DNA of 64,000 nucleotides, from NCBI RefSeq assembly GCF_000525855.1, contig NZ_AODE01000019.1, positions 62,001 through 126,000 of the forward strand. The letters are read 5' to 3'. Shown one piece after another: positions 35,287-46,195 of this stretch. The notes beneath the pieces are model-generated. The model had not been told where the DNA came from. It was given only the letters and a program-made list of their open reading frames with translations, and searched no databases. Each line of letters starts with the position of its first letter. Positions within the stretch are counted from its first letter, which is position 1. Origin of the DNA: Listeria cornellensis FSL F6-0969 (GTDB lineage Bacteria > Bacillota > Bacilli > Lactobacillales > Listeriaceae). Position numbers and translations under genes: made by a program.

Positions 35287-36243
35287 CTATAACTCTTCAT
35301 AAACACCGATTTTCTTAAACTTCTCATACCGTTGATCCGCTAATTGCTCGCCGTCAAGTGCTGACAACGAATTCAAACTTTTGCGAATGACAGCAGAAAT
35401 AAGTGCGGCTTGTTCTTCCACGTTGCGATGGGCACCACCGCGTATTTCAGGGATAATACCGTCTGTGATACCTAGCTCAAATAAGTCTGTTGCCGTTATT
35501 TTCATCGACTCTGCGGCTTGTTTGGCAAGTCCTGCGTCTTTCCAGAGAATGGCTGCAGCGCCTTCTGGTGAAATAACGGAAAATACGGCATTTTCTAACA
35601 TGTAGATTTGGTTGCCGACGCCAAGCGCCAAGGCACCGCCACTTCCACCTTCACCAATCACAATCGAAATAATCGGTACAGTCATATCGCTCATCTCATA
35701 AAGGTTACGCGCAATCGCTTCGCTTTGTCCGCGTTCTTCTGCGGCGCGACCTGGATAGGCACCTTTCGTATCGATGAAACAGATAATCGGGCGTCCAAAT
35801 TTATTGGCTTGTTTCATTAGTCGCAAGGCCTTACGGAAGCCTTCTGGGTGCGGCATTCCGAAATTACGATGCAGATTATCTTTTGTATCTTTTCCGCGTT
35901 GATGACCAATAACTGTGACAGGTGTACCGTTAAATGTCGCCACACCAGCTACAATTGCTGCGTCATCGCCGAAATAACGATCGCCGTGCAACTCCATAAA
36001 CTGGTCGAACACGAACGGAATATAATCTAGTGTCGTCGGGCGTTCTGGGTGACGCGCTACTTGGAATTTATCCCATGCAGACATGTTGCCGTAAATCGCG
36101 TCCTCTAGCTTACCAAGACGGATTTCCAACTTCACAATTTCCTTCGACAAATCGACATCGGATTTTTCATTGTATTCTTTGAGATCGGCAATTTTTGTTT
36201 GTAATTCTAAAATCGGTTTTTCAAATTCTAGCTCATTTGCCAT
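35287..36243 (-). CDS. accA: acetyl-CoA carboxylase carboxyltransferase subunit alpha
   Basis: Transfers carboxyl from biotin to acetyl-CoA with AccD, the first step of fatty acid synthesis. 318 residues, N-terminal coiled region, then crotonase-like domain with G-D-R-Y-F-G-D-D and [10 protein letters not shown] oxyanion segment. The start overlaps the accD end by 11 bases, supporting coupled, equimolar translation. Confidence 0.97.
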   Translation of the reverse strand: MANELEFEKPILELQTKIADLKEYNEKSDVDLSKEIVKLEIRLGKLEDAIYGNMSAWDKFQVARHPERPTTLDYIPFVFDQFMELHGDRYFGDDAAIVAGVATFNGTPVTVIGHQRGKDTKDNLHRNFGMPHPEGFRKALRLMKQANKFGRPIICFIDTKGAYPGRAAEERGQSEAIARNLYEMSDMTVPIISIVIGEGGSGGALALGVGNQIYMLENAVFSVISPEGAAAILWKDAGLAKQAAESMKITATDLFELGITDGIIPEIRGGAHRNVEEQAALISAVIRKSLNSLSALDGEQLADQRYEKFKKIGVYEEL

Positions 36244-37109
36244 CTGCCGAATCCTCCTTTTTTGTATGGATATCTAAGAGGAATCGTAGTGTTTCGCGCA
36301 TTTCAAGACGTGATACGACTTCATCAAGCTGGCCGTGCTTTAATAAGAATTCCGCTGTTTGGAAGTCCTCGGGTAAATCTTCACGAACCGTTTGCTCGAT
36401 AACACGACGTCCTGCAAAGCCGATCATTGCCCCCGGTTCTGCAAAATTATAATCACCGAGTGACGCGAAACTTGCGGAAACGCCTCCTGTTGTGGGATGC
36501 GTCATGATGGAAATCGCTAATCCTCCGTGATTGCTGAATCGTTTGAAGGCGGCCGATGTTTTCGCCATTTGCATTAATGAGACCATACCTTCTTGCATTC
36601 GAGCGCCCCCTGATGCTGTAAATATCACAAAAGGAACGCCTAATTCGTCGGCTTTTTCCACGGCACGCAATATTTTTTCTCCAACAACAGAGCCCATGCT
36701 GGCCATCCGGAATCTAGAATCCATCACGGCTACCACCAATGGCAGTGTCTCAATCGTTGCGGTTCCAGTCAAAATAGCTTCGTTCAAGTCCGTTTTTTTT
36801 CTTATCTTTCACAATTCGATCCATATAATCTTCAAACCCAAGCGGATTTGCGGTCGTTAAATTGCCATCCAGCTCTGAAAACGAGCCCTCGTCTACTAAA
36901 TATGCGATTCTTTCTTGAGCCCCTAGCGAATGATGATAGCCACAATAGCTACAAACCTTCAAGTTCTTCTGTAATTCTTTGGAGTACATAATTTTCTTGC
37001 ATGAAGGACATTTGGTCATGATACCTTCTGGAACATCGGGCTTGGAGCCGTCTGAAGGAATCGTTGCATATTTTCTTTTCTTTGGTTTTGTAAATAAATC
37101 TCCTAACAA
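36233..37109 (-). CDS. accD: acetyl-CoA carboxylase carboxyltransferase subunit beta (one apparent frameshift)
   Basis: Beta partner of AccA with an N-terminal four-cysteine zinc ribbon (C-P-S-C-K-K and C-S-Y-C-G-Y-H-H) and crotonase-like core ([14 protein letters not shown]). Start set at TTG 37109 (L-L-G-D-L-F-T-K-P), eight bases after GGGGG. The T8 run at 36793-36800 breaks it after V-K-D-K-K-K; with seven bases it is 291 residues. Confidence 0.95.
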
Positions 37110-37307
37110 AGGATGAACCCCCTTTTGAAACAATCTCTTTTCTAGTCAGACTTCAATTATTTTTTGTCCACTTTCCATAGTAGCATTTTTTTGGCGTATT
37201 TGTCTTATCTAAATTTTTCTATATTAGTACAACTGATGTAGCTATGAGTCGTTGCCAATGATTCAGCCTCATTACTATATCATATTTTTTTTTGTTTTTT
37301 TAAAAGG

Positions 37308-40300
37308 CTAACGAATGATCAAATTGCCTTCGCCTAGAAGTTCTGTGATTTCTTTCGCCGTTTCAGAGCTTCCATTAATGCTAAACTTTGGCTGTAGTTG
37401 TGTGGTTTTCTTCGTTGTTTCATCGTGCAAAATAACACTGATATCCCCGCGATTAGCTAGCAAAATCGACTTTAATTGTTCCCATTGGCTTGCTTCCTTA
37501 ATACGTAAAAAAGCGCGTTTTGGAACTTCGATGTCTTTTACATTCTCTGCTTTATTGATGACAAGTTGTAATTCCCCGTTTCGCTGGTCTACTTTGGCTT
37601 GAAGTAGTATAATAAGCCCTTTTTCGGCTAGTTCTGTGTATTTTCGATAGGTTTCTGGGAACATGACTGCACTTATTTCGCGGCTGTCATCACTGATTGT
37701 AAGGAAGCACATCGACTCGCCTTTTTTCGTACGGATTGTTTTGATATCGTGAATATAGGCCGCAATTTTGTAGATTTTACCGACTTTGATTTGTGATAAG
37801 GGCGTTATTTCAAGTAGTTTTAATTTATCATGATAGAACGTGACGGGATGCGCCGAAACATATTGCCCGACATATTCTTTTTTCTTTTTTCTAGTTTTTC
37901 GTCAATTGGAAGTGGACTGGCTTCGCGGTATTTCGGCTTCATTTTGCGGAACAATTCGTCATCGGTTGTGAACAGATTGATTCCTTTTTCATCGTCGCCA
38001 AGCAAACTAACATATTGTAGTGCCGCGTCCATCGAAGCGATATATGTGGCACGGTCTTTACCAAATTCATCGAAACACCCCGCGTAAATAAGCGCCTCTA
38101 ATACTTGCTTCGTTAGCTGTTTTTGAGGCATTCGCTCGCAAAAATCAAAGAAATCCTTGAACGGCGCTCCTTTTCGTTCGTTGACTATCGCAAGAACGAA
38201 TTTACTTGGAACCTTACGAATGACGCGTAAACTGAATCTAATCGCGTCGTCCTCCACTTGAAAATGATAGTAGCTGCTATTGATCGATGGTCCGCTCATT
38301 TTGATGCCGTAGTTTTTTGCTTCCGTGATATATTGGCTTATTTTATCGTCGTTTCCAATGACTGCGCTCAGAAGTGAGGCCATGAATGCGGCTGGATAAT
38401 TGGCTTTTAGGTAAGCTAGTTGGAACGCGATTTTGGAATAGGCAACCGCGTGACTTCTATTGAAACCGTAGTTGGCAAACCGGACAATGAGATCGTAAAC
38501 TTCATCCGCACTTGCTTGTGTGTAGCCTTTTTTGACTGCACCTGAAACGAAATGTATCCGTTCTTCTTCTAGGACATCCGCTTTTTTCTTGCTGACAGCC
38601 CGGCGAAGTAAATCGGCCTCACCGAGCGAAAAACCTGCCATGGCAGAGGCGACTTGGATAATCTGTTCTTGGTAAACGATGATACCGTAAGTAACACCTA
38701 GAATCGGCTCCAAATCTGGATGCGGATAGACAATGTCTTGCTTCCCATGTTTCCGAGCAATAAAAGTATCAATTTGTTCCATCGGGCCTGGACGATAAAG
38801 CGCATTTGTCGCGACAATATCTTCAAATGAAGTCGGTCGCAAATGCTTCAATACACGCCTGATCCCATCTGATTCAAACTGGAAAATCCCAGTCGTATCT
38901 CCTTTTTGGAAAATTTGGAGCGTTTTAGCATCGTCGAGCGGGATGTCTTGCAACGTTAGTTCTGTGTCACGAATATAATTGACGTTTTTCAGCGTCCGAT
39001 CCAGTAATGTTAAATTGCGAAGTCCTAAGAAATCCATTTTTAGAAGTCCGATTTTTTCGAGATCACCCATGGCAAATTGCGTCAGAAGCGCGTCTCCACT
39101 CCCTTTTTTGTAAGGCGATTTGATCAACGAGTGGTTCGTCACTAATAACGACTCCCGCGGCATGTGTGGAAATGTGGCGCGGCAAGCCTTCGATTTCAGT
39201 TGCTATTTCCCAAATAAGTTGGTTTTGCTCGGAGCTGATGATGTGTCGTTGCAATGCGGTCGATTGTTCGTATGCCCTGGTTAGCGTCATACCGAGTTCA
39301 CGTGAAATGAGTTTCGACCAGTCGGATAATTGCACAGAATTCAAGCCAAAAGTCCGCGCCGTGTCTCGTACCGCAGCTTTGGCCGCCAATGTTCCGAATG
39401 TGCCAATTTGAGCGACGTGTTGCGTGCCATATTTACTAACTACATAAGAAATAACTTCATCTCGACGATTGTCAGGGAAATCCAAGTCAATATCTGGCAT
39501 ACTGATACGTTCTGGATTCAGAAATCGCTCAAATAGTAACTGATATTGAATCGGGTCCACATCTGTAATCTGTAGGACGTAGGAAACTAAAGAACCCGCC
39601 GCCGAGCCCCGTCCTGGTCCTGTTAAAATGCCGTTTTCTCGCGAATATTTCATGACATCCCAAACAATGAGGAAATAATCGGAAAAACCCATATCCTGAA
39701 TGACTTTCAGCTCGTAATCCAAGCGCTCCCAATAGGTTACATCAGGATTCACGACACGGATTTTCAGCGCGTCATAGCATAAATCTTTCAAAACGGCTCC
39801 TGCCTCAAAACCTTCTGCCAGCGGAAATTTAGGCAACAAATGTTGATCCATCGCAATTTCCACGTGGCACATATCCGCAATTTTAGACGTTAAAGCCAAT
39901 GCTCCCTGCTCAAACGGGGTTGTAAACAGACTTTCCATATCCTCTGGCGCAGCAAAATAAGCCCCTCCAGCAAGCGGTAAATTGTGCCATGATACAGTTT
40001 CATTATCACGAATCGCACGCAAAATCTCTGTGCTGCGAACTCCTTTAGGTTCTAAATATTGCACGTTTTTCGTGGCAACAGCAGGAATTTGCTCCGCTTC
40101 GCAAAAATCACGAACCGCCTCATAATGTGGATTTTCCTTTTGTAGCGTCATATAAAAGCCGAATTCACCAGCGATTTCCTGCCATTTTGCAACAACTAAA
40201 CGCGCATCTTCGTGTAAACCTTGGCGAATCAAGCGTTCGATTTCTCCGGCTTCACCAGGCGAGAATAGCAGCAAGCCATCTCGATACGATTCTAGCCACT

Positions 40301-40634
40301 TTATAGGTAGTTTTTGCTCCTCACGCGTTTCGATGGCACTTGAAATTTTGAGTAAGTTGCGGTAGCCTTGTGTCGTTTTTGCGAGCAGGAGTAGTTCGTA
40401 AGTCTCGAGCGGTTGTGTCACGCCTTCCACTGAAATCGTCATCCCGATAAGCGGTTTAATCCCCGCAGCATGGCACTTTTGATAAAATTCGATGACGCCG
40501 TACATCACATTATGGTCGGTAATCGCGACTGCTGGATAATGAAATTGTTGCGCTTTCTCAATAATCCCGTCAATAGCTGCCGTACTTGATAGCAAATCAT
40601 ACGCACTAGCCACCTGTAAATGAACAAATCCCAT
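37308..40634 (-). CDS. dnaE: DNA polymerase III subunit alpha DnaE (two apparent indels)
   Basis: DnaE-type replicative polymerase, here 1108 residues. N-terminal PHP domain (I-T-D-H-N-V-M-Y-G), polymerase aspartates in P-D-I-D-L-D-F-P-D, helix-hairpin-helix and a C-terminal OB fold (C-F-L-T-I-S-D-D). The run of six T at 39104-39109 should be five (restoring L-Q-K-G-S-G-D-A-L), and one of the two T6 runs at 37878-37890 should be seven (restoring R-K-K-E-Y-V-G-Q-Y), so this gene shows one insertion and one deletion. Confidence 0.95.
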
Positions 40635-40714
40635 TATCCATGTCTCCTCTCTGAACGATATTCTCCATTCTATTATATCGGTTATCCTCCGAAAAAGAAA
40701 CCATATGTTCGCTT

Positions 40715-40936
40715 TTATTTATCCACCTCATAATTTTTGACAGCCTTTTGCAAGTTTGCCTTTATTTCTAGGCGCAGCGATTCAGGCGCCATGACTCGCA
40801 CATCCGATCCAAACGATAATAAGAAGGAATACAACCAATCTGTTTTCGGAATTTTCATTTTCACTTCGATGCGACCAGAGACCATCTGCAAAATTTCTGC
40901 TGGAAAAATCGCTAATAGTCGATAATATACGGACAT
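40715..40936 (-). pseudogene. remnant: C-terminal part of a WYL-domain transcriptional regulator
   Basis: About 70 residues ending S-F-G-S-D-V-R-V-M-A-P-E-S-L-R-L-E-I, the typical close of a WYL domain in DeoR/YobV-like regulators. The N-terminal winged helix and the first half of WYL are missing, and no ribosome-binding site precedes it. Immediately to the right, on the other strand, lies a second gene tail (40919-41023). Together they look like the scar of a divergent gene pair whose 5' ends were deleted. Absent from the expected Listeria order nrnA-dnaE. Confidence 0.6.
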
Positions 40937-41023
40937 ACCGAACTCAATCGAAGTTACCTTTTTGACTACGAAGAATATGCCCCTGATGGCTCGATTCGAA
41001 TTTACATTGGACTAAACGCATAG
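40919..41023 (+). pseudogene. remnant: possible C terminus of a GyrI-like/effector-binding protein
   Basis: A 34-codon open stretch preceded by stops and without a start, ending D-Y-E-E-Y-A-P-D-G-S-I-R-I-Y-I-G-L-N-A. The pattern D-Y-E-x-Y followed by a final I-x-I-Y-I strand resembles the end of GyrI-like/AraC effector-binding domains (YobU type). Evidence is short and the call tentative; neighbouring WYL remnant supports it because such genes often sit together. Confidence 0.35.
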
Positions 41024-41061
41024 AAAAAGAGCAGTACGCCAAATTTGGTTTACTGCTCTTT
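41024..41061. terminator. intrinsic terminator after nrnA (bidirectional-like)
   Basis: Perfect 10-bp stem (41027-41036 with 41051-41060) with a 14-base loop, followed on the minus strand by T-rich sequence; it lies directly past the nrnA stop and also after the plus-strand remnant. Confidence 0.85.
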
Positions 41062-41064
41062 TCA

Positions 41065-41995
41065 TTAATCACATAATGCTTCTAATTTTGCCACCATTTC
41101 TGGGATTTCTGACTCCGATTCAAGCGTCGCGCCAGATGCTAAAGGATGCCCCCCGCCACGATATTCCTTTGCCAAACCATTGATAACAGGACCTTTTGAT
41201 CGTAAACGAGCTCGGATAATATCGCCATCTTCTATGAATAATATCCACGCTTTAATCCCAATAACGCTATCAATCCGATTCACCAACTGCGCTGCATCGC
41301 GCGCGGTGACGTCAAATTGCTCCAGCAAATCTCGATTAATATAAATATGAGCCGCTCCATTTACCGCCATCTGGAAATTTTGCAAAATATAGCCTGATAA
41401 TTTAACCGCATTCAGTGGTGTCTCGTACATTTTTGTAAAAATTTCTGTCCGATCAAATGGGAACACAACAAGGTCCGCCGCATAACGCAATGTTTTCGGC
41501 GTCGTATTCGGGAACAAGAACCGCCCAGTATCCCCGACAATTCCAGCGTACAACAACCGCGCCGCCTTCTCGTTCAGCGTCAACTCTTTCGGAAACGCCT
41601 CCACAAGTGCCGTAATCATCTCACTACAAGACGAAGCCGCCGTATCGACCCAGCTATAATCACCATACGCATCGTCATTCGGATGGTGATCAATCTTCAC
41701 AAGCTCTTTGCCAAGCGTATAGCGCGCGTCATCAATCCGCTCCGTGTTCGCCGTATCACAAACAATCACAAGCGCACCATCGTAAACCGAATCCTCAATT
41801 ACATCCACTTTCCCAAGAAAATCAAGCGACGGTTCACCTTCACCAACACAAAAAAATTTGCTTATCCGGAAAATTACCTTCTAAAACAGCCGCGAGTCCC
41901 ATTTGCGAACCATACGCATCCGGATCTGGCCGCACATGCCGATGAATAATAATCGTCTCATATTTCTTAATTACATCTAAAATTGCTTTTTTCAT
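41065..41995 (-). CDS. nrnA: NrnA-type DHH phosphoesterase (one apparent frameshift)
   Basis: Bifunctional oligoribonuclease and pAp phosphatase. DHH-family motifs [13 protein letters not shown] (motif I), the C-D-T-A motif, K-I-D-H-H-P (DHH) and the DHHA1 [10 protein letters not shown]. The A7 run at 41850-41856 breaks it after K-Q-I-F; six bases give C-V-G-E-G-E-P and a 309-residue protein. ATG at 41995 is chosen over longer frames because it starts M-K-K-A-I-L-D-V-I. Confidence 0.94.
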
Positions 41996-42012
41996 CCTAT
42001 TTCCACCAATCC

Positions 42013-43338
42013 TTAACGTTCCATCATTTGGCAAGCCACAATCGCTTTACCCACTAAAATACCTTCCAAATACAGCTCGATATCAATTTTCCCCGCCTTA
42101 CGCCCAATCTCCAAAATCCGCGGTTTAATCACAATCGTTGCATCCATTTGTACCGGTTTCAAAAAGTAAATCGAAATATTTTCAATCGCCACATTGCGTT
42201 TCTTCAAAGAAAACAGTTTTTGCTGCACAGCATCACACACAATCTGCGTAAAAACGCCATAAGAAAGCGTCCCAATATTGTTCGTCATCTGCGGCGTCAC
42301 CGTAAATTGAAAATCCAGTTCTGATACATCATCTGTCGTTTTCTCAATCAACTGATTCGTAATCGTATCATCAATCGTCTCCCCAATTTGCGGCTGCCGC
42401 TGAATCATTTGCAGCGACTTCAAAATATCCTGCCGACTCACAATCCCAATCAGCGTCAAATCATCCTTCACAACCGGAATAACCTCGATACCTTCCCAGA
42501 TCATCATATGCGAGACGGAAGCCACGCTCATTTTTGGGCCAACCGTCAGCGGATTTTTCGTCATCACCCGCTCGATGGACAGCGACAAATTCTTATCAAT
42601 CACGTCTTTACTCGTAATCATCCCCGACAACCGCATCGCCTTATTCACCACAGGAAAACGGCTGTGCCCCGTCGACGTTTCTTTCTTATACCAATCCTCC
42701 ACCCGATCCGACGTGTTCAAAAAAGCTGTCTTCTCAAGCGGTGTCAAAATATCCTCCACAAACACGACTTCCTTCTTAATCAACTGGTCAAAAATTGCGC
42801 GGTTAATCATCGTTCCAACCGTAAACGTATCATACGTCGTCGACAAAATCGGCAATTCCTTCTCGTCCGCCAATTTCTTCACCGAATCCACCGTATCAAA
42901 ACCACCCGTGATTAAAACTGCCGCACCACGTTCCAACGCCAATTCCTGCGCATCGACCCGATTTCCGACAATCACCAAGTTTCCCGCATCCGTATAGCGC
43001 TCCATCGCCTCCACCGTCATCGCCCCAATCACAAACTTATTCAGCGACTTATGAAGCCCCGCACGGCCACCGAGCACTTGTCCATCAATCATATTCACAA
43101 TTTCCGCATACGTCAGCTTCTCGATACTATCCTTTTGCTTCCGCTCAATCCGAATCGTCCCGACACGCTTAATCGTACTAACAAAGCCAACAATTTCCGC
43201 ATCCTTAATCGCCCTGTAAGCCGTCCCCTCACTGACATGCAAGTTTTTCGCGATTTTCCGAACCGAAATTTTCTCGCCCACCGCAAGCTCTTCAATATAT
43301 TTCAAAATCTGCTCATGCTTTGTCGCCAAGCCACTCAC
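42013..43338 (-). CDS. HTH/DRTGG/CBS/hotdog multidomain protein (YtoI-like)
   Basis: 441 residues: N-terminal helix-turn-helix (about 1-60, [17 protein letters not shown]), a DRTGG domain (about 70-180), a pair of CBS domains (about 190-310) that usually bind adenosine nucleotides, and a C-terminal hotdog domain (about 320-441). Same architecture as Bacillus YtoI. Function unknown; a nucleotide-sensing regulatory role is an inference. Its stop lies just upstream of nrnA. Confidence 0.88.
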   Translation of the reverse strand: MSGLATKHEQILKYIEELAVGEKISVRKIAKNLHVSEGTAYRAIKDAEIVGFVSTIKRVGTIRIERKQKDSIEKLTYAEIVNMIDGQVLGGRAGLHKSLNKFVIGAMTVEAMERYTDAGNLVIVGNRVDAQELALERGAAVLITGGFDTVDSVKKLADEKELPILSTTYDTFTVGTMINRAIFDQLIKKEVVFVEDILTPLEKTAFLNTSDRVEDWYKKETSTGHSRFPVVNKAMRLSGMITSKDVIDKNLSLSIERVMTKNPLTVGPKMSVASVSHMMIWEGIEVIPVVKDDLTLIGIVSRQDILKSLQMIQRQPQIGETIDDTITNQLIEKTTDDVSELDFQFTVTPQMTNNIGTLSYGVFTQIVCDAVQQKLFSLKKRNVAIENISIYFLKPVQMDATIVIKPRILEIGRKAGKIDIELYLEGILVGKAIVACQMMER

Positions 43339-43347
43339 CCATTCCCT

Positions 43348-44031
43348 CTAAATTGTCATCGACGCGCCAATATCCAGCACTTTCCCACGCAATTCCGTAT
43401 TCAAACTCGCCACAAACGCGTGCGGATCCTGCGCAATAAGCGGAAACGTATTATAATGCATCGGCACAACCACTTTCGCCTGCAAAAATTCCGCCGCGAT
43501 CGCCGCATCCTCTGGCCCCATTGTAAAATTATCCCCAATCGGCAAAAACGCCACATCAAGCTCGTTCAACTGCCCAATCAATTTCATATCCGAGAACAAT
43601 CCCGTATCGCCAGCATGATAAATCGACTTCCCATCCATCGTCAACACGAATCCAGTTGGCAAGCCCAAATTAATAATTTTGCCATCTTGCACTGTCGACG
43701 AACCATGAAACGCCTGCGTCAATTTCACCGTGCCAAAATCAAACGGACGCTTTCCACCAATATGTAGCGGCGCCAAATTCTCCACACCTTGCATATTTAA
43801 AAACGTTGCCAATTCCACATTCGCAATCACCGTTGCACCTGAGTGCTGCGCAATCGCCACCGTATCCCCAACATGATCGTCGTGCCCGTGCGTCACAATA
43901 ATATAATCCGGTTTCTCATCCTCCATCACCAAATCACACTGCGGATTCCCCGAAATAAACGGATCCACAAGAATCGTTACATCCTCTGTTACCACTTTAA
44001 TACAAGATTGACCATGAAATGAAATTTTCAT
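43348..44031 (-). CDS. metallo-beta-lactamase fold hydrolase, UPF0173 (YtkL-like)
   Basis: Metal-dependent hydrolase family UPF0173. Motifs F-H-G-Q-S-C near the start, [11 protein letters not shown] (HxHxDH), D-T-G-L and a final P-M-H-Y-N-T histidine. Start at ATG 44031 gives 227 residues, the usual size; the longer frame to 44094 lacks a site. Divergent from pepQ. Confidence 0.9.
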   Translation of the reverse strand: MKISFHGQSCIKVVTEDVTILVDPFISGNPQCDLVMEDEKPDYIIVTHGHDDHVGDTVAIAQHSGATVIANVELATFLNMQGVENLAPLHIGGKRPFDFGTVKLTQAFHGSSTVQDGKIINLGLPTGFVLTMDGKSIYHAGDTGLFSDMKLIGQLNELDVAFLPIGDNFTMGPEDAAIAAEFLQAKVVVPMHYNTFPLIAQDPHAFVASLNTELRGKVLDIGASMTI

Positions 44032-44161
44032 ATTTTGACTTCCCTTCTGTATTGTACTAGTTTCATTATACTCTATACTATAACAGTATTTCAAAACATT
44101 TAATTTCTGCGCGATTTCGTGTTATGATAAAGTGGACGAAACACGGAAAGAAGGATGACTG

Positions 44162-45262
44162 ATGGAAAAAAATATTGATATTCTGCAAGACTGGCTAAAA
44201 GAGCAAGGAGCGGAGGTTGCGTTCATCACTGACCCTGAAAACATCGCCTATTTCACCGGCTATCATAGCGATCCACACGAACGCGTTTTAGGCCTCGCTG
44301 TATTTCCCGAAGCAGCACCGTTTCTTTTCACACCTGGTCTTGAAGTAGAAGACGTAAAAAATAGCGATTGGTCACATAATGCATACGGTTACAGCGATAT
44401 CGAGAACCCATGGGAAATCATCGTAACAGAGATTACAAAACGCACACCCGCCGTGAAAAAATTTGCCATCGAGAAATCCCATATGAGCGTAGACCGCTTC
44501 GAAATCTTATCCAAATACTTAACTGATGCGACGTTCATCTCAATTGAAGAAAAAATCCAGATGATCCGCCTCATCAAAACACCAGAAGAACTGGCCATCC
44601 TAAAAGAAGCCGCACTGCTCGCCGATTATGCCGTCCAAGTAGGTGTTGACGAAATCGCAGAAGGCAAAACCGAGGCCGAAATCGTGGCAAAAATAGAGTA
44701 CGAAATGAAGAAAAAAAGGCGTAACCGCAATGTCCTTTTCAACGATGGTTCTAACCGGCACGAACGGCGCTCTGCCACACGGTACACCCGGCGACACTAA
44801 AATAAAAAAAAGGCGACCTTGTCCTCTTTGACCTAGGCGTTGTCCACAAAGGCTACTGCTCTGACATCACGCGCACCGTGGCATATGGCGAAATCAGCGC
44901 AGAACAAGAAAAAAATCTACAACACCGTGCTAAAAGCCCAACTCGCAGCCATCGATAAAGTAAAAGCTGGCGTTCCCGCAAAAGAAGTGGACCTTACAGC
45001 TCGAAACATCATCAAAGACGCAGGCTACGGCGACTACTTCCCACATCGACTCGGCCATGGACTAGGCGCAAGCGTCCATGAATTCCCATCAATCACGGAA
45101 ACAAACGAGATGGCGCTACAAGAAAATATGGTCTTCACCATCGAACCCGGCATTTACGTCCCAGGCGTTGCAGGCGTGCGGATTGAAGATGATATCGTGG
45201 TGACGAAAGACGGTTATGAAGTGCTAACCGAGTTTCCGAAAGAATTGACGTATATAAAATAA
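44162..45262 (+). CDS. pepQ: Xaa-Pro dipeptidase (M24 family; three apparent frameshifts)
   Basis: M24 metallopeptidase, 365 residues repaired. Creatinase-like N domain (1-125), then the pita-bread domain with metal ligands in [23 protein letters not shown] and I-E-P-G-I-Y. Three runs carry one extra A: 44711-44717, 44804-44811, 44909-44915; removing them restores [17 protein letters not shown] and E-Q-E-K-I-Y. ATG at 44162 follows AAGGATG. Confidence 0.93.
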
Positions 45263-45264
45263 CC

Positions 45265-45301
45265 AGAGAAGTAGTTCAGCCACCAGCCGGACTACTTCTC
45301 T
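45265..45301. terminator. bidirectional terminator between pepQ and fosX
   Basis: Perfect 11-bp stem (45265-45275 with 45291-45301) between the convergent pepQ and fosX genes; the right arm includes the last codons and stop of fosX. Confidence 0.75.
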
Positions 45302-45692
45302 TTATATTTACGTAACCTCTCCCCAAGCGTCCCTGTATGCAACTCAAACAAATGGTTATCAAAATCATAAAAATAAATCGAATTCGCCTCACCATCCACC
45401 CTTGGACGCCCTGCTTTGATCTCCAATCCTAACGCTACAATCTTCTCCAAATAAGCCTCATAATCCGCATCATTAATCTTAAACGCAATATGGTTATACG
45501 TCCTACTCGGCAAACTATCCCCTTCCATGATCGCAATCCATAAATCCCCGATTAAGAAAATTTTTCCCGTGACAACGAAAATGTATCATCCCCACTCGAA
45601 TAAACCCCCTTCGCATCAAAAATCCGTTCAAAAAACATAGTCGCCTTCTCCAAATCCCTTACAATGAACGTTATATGGCTCAAACCTTCCAA
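45292..45692 (-). CDS. fosX: FosX-type fosfomycin resistance hydrolase (one apparent indel)
   Basis: Mn-dependent vicinal oxygen chelate enzyme that hydrates fosfomycin. N terminus E-G-L-S-H-I-T-F-I-V with the first metal histidine, then R-T-Y-N-H-I-A-F with the second, and H-L-F-E-L-H with the metal glutamate; the end reads S-I-Y-F-Y-D-F-D-N-H. TTG at 45692 follows GAGGAGAGG. One base is missing in the A4 run at 45557-45560; restoring it gives K-F-F-L-I-G-D-L-W and exactly 133 residues, the FosX length. In L. monocytogenes fosX sits elsewhere. Confidence 0.88.
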
Positions 45693-45799
45693 TAAAATCA
45701 CCTCTCCTCTATACTATAAAACTTCTCCCCTTTGAGCAACAAACTTCCCAATCCCAACAAATCGCCGTACAATAAAAATAAAAACGAGGTGACACCAAA

Positions 45800-46156
45800 A
45801 TGAACCTAACATTTACACCAGCAGCCATTTCCCGTGTCCGGGCACTTCGCCAAAACCTTCCCGGCGATCTCTATCTGTACTATTTAACAGAAGGGTGCGG
45901 CTGCGAAAACAGCGGAATTTTCACATTGAAATTAGCCACCGAGACAACACCCGAAGACATCGCGTTCACATCCAATCTCGGTCCCATCCTAATCGCGCGC
46001 TGGACAGCTATTTTCCTAGAAGAACAACTAAAAATCGACTTCGACTCCAAATCCAATGCTCTTATCCTAAAAAGCGACAGCCAGTTCTACAATCGCAATC
46101 TCCTACTCATGGACGCTGACAATAACTTCGTGTATACACCAAAAAACGAGCAGTAA
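45800..46156 (+). CDS. HesB/IscA-like iron-sulfur biosynthesis family protein
   Basis: 118 residues of the Fe-S_biosyn fold: N-terminal L-T-F-T-P-A-A-I-S-R-V and the cysteine pair G-C-G-C-E-N near residue 33. Unlike true A-type carriers it lacks the C-terminal C-G-C, resembling the YqkB group, so a carrier role is doubtful. GAGGTG precedes the ATG. Convergent with ald across a shared terminator. Confidence 0.75.
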   Translation: MNLTFTPAAISRVRALRQNLPGDLYLYYLTEGCGCENSGIFTLKLATETTPEDIAFTSNLGPILIARWTAIFLEEQLKIDFDSKSNALILKSDSQFYNRNLLLMDADNNFVYTPKNEQ

Positions 46157-46181
46157 CCTCCACAAGAGATTTCTGCTCGTT
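46145..46181. terminator. bidirectional terminator between the HesB-like gene and ald
   Basis: Perfect 9-bp stem (46145-46153 with 46173-46181), A run on one side and T run on the other, between convergent stops; the left arm overlaps the last codons of the plus-strand gene. Confidence 0.8.
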
Positions 46182-46195
46182 TTCCTTATATCCGC

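Noticed and set aside
37871-37890. Programmed ribosomal frameshift in dnaE at the paired A6 runs
   Set aside because: Both sides are needed for a normal DnaE and frameshifts of the same kind occur in dozens of unrelated genes here; no downstream stimulatory structure is evident.
43051-43767. Long plus-strand open frame of 238 codons opposite the CBS/hotdog protein and hydrolase
   Set aside because: It is the antisense of two well-supported genes, very rich in R, H, N and P, with no start site; a shadow of codon bias.
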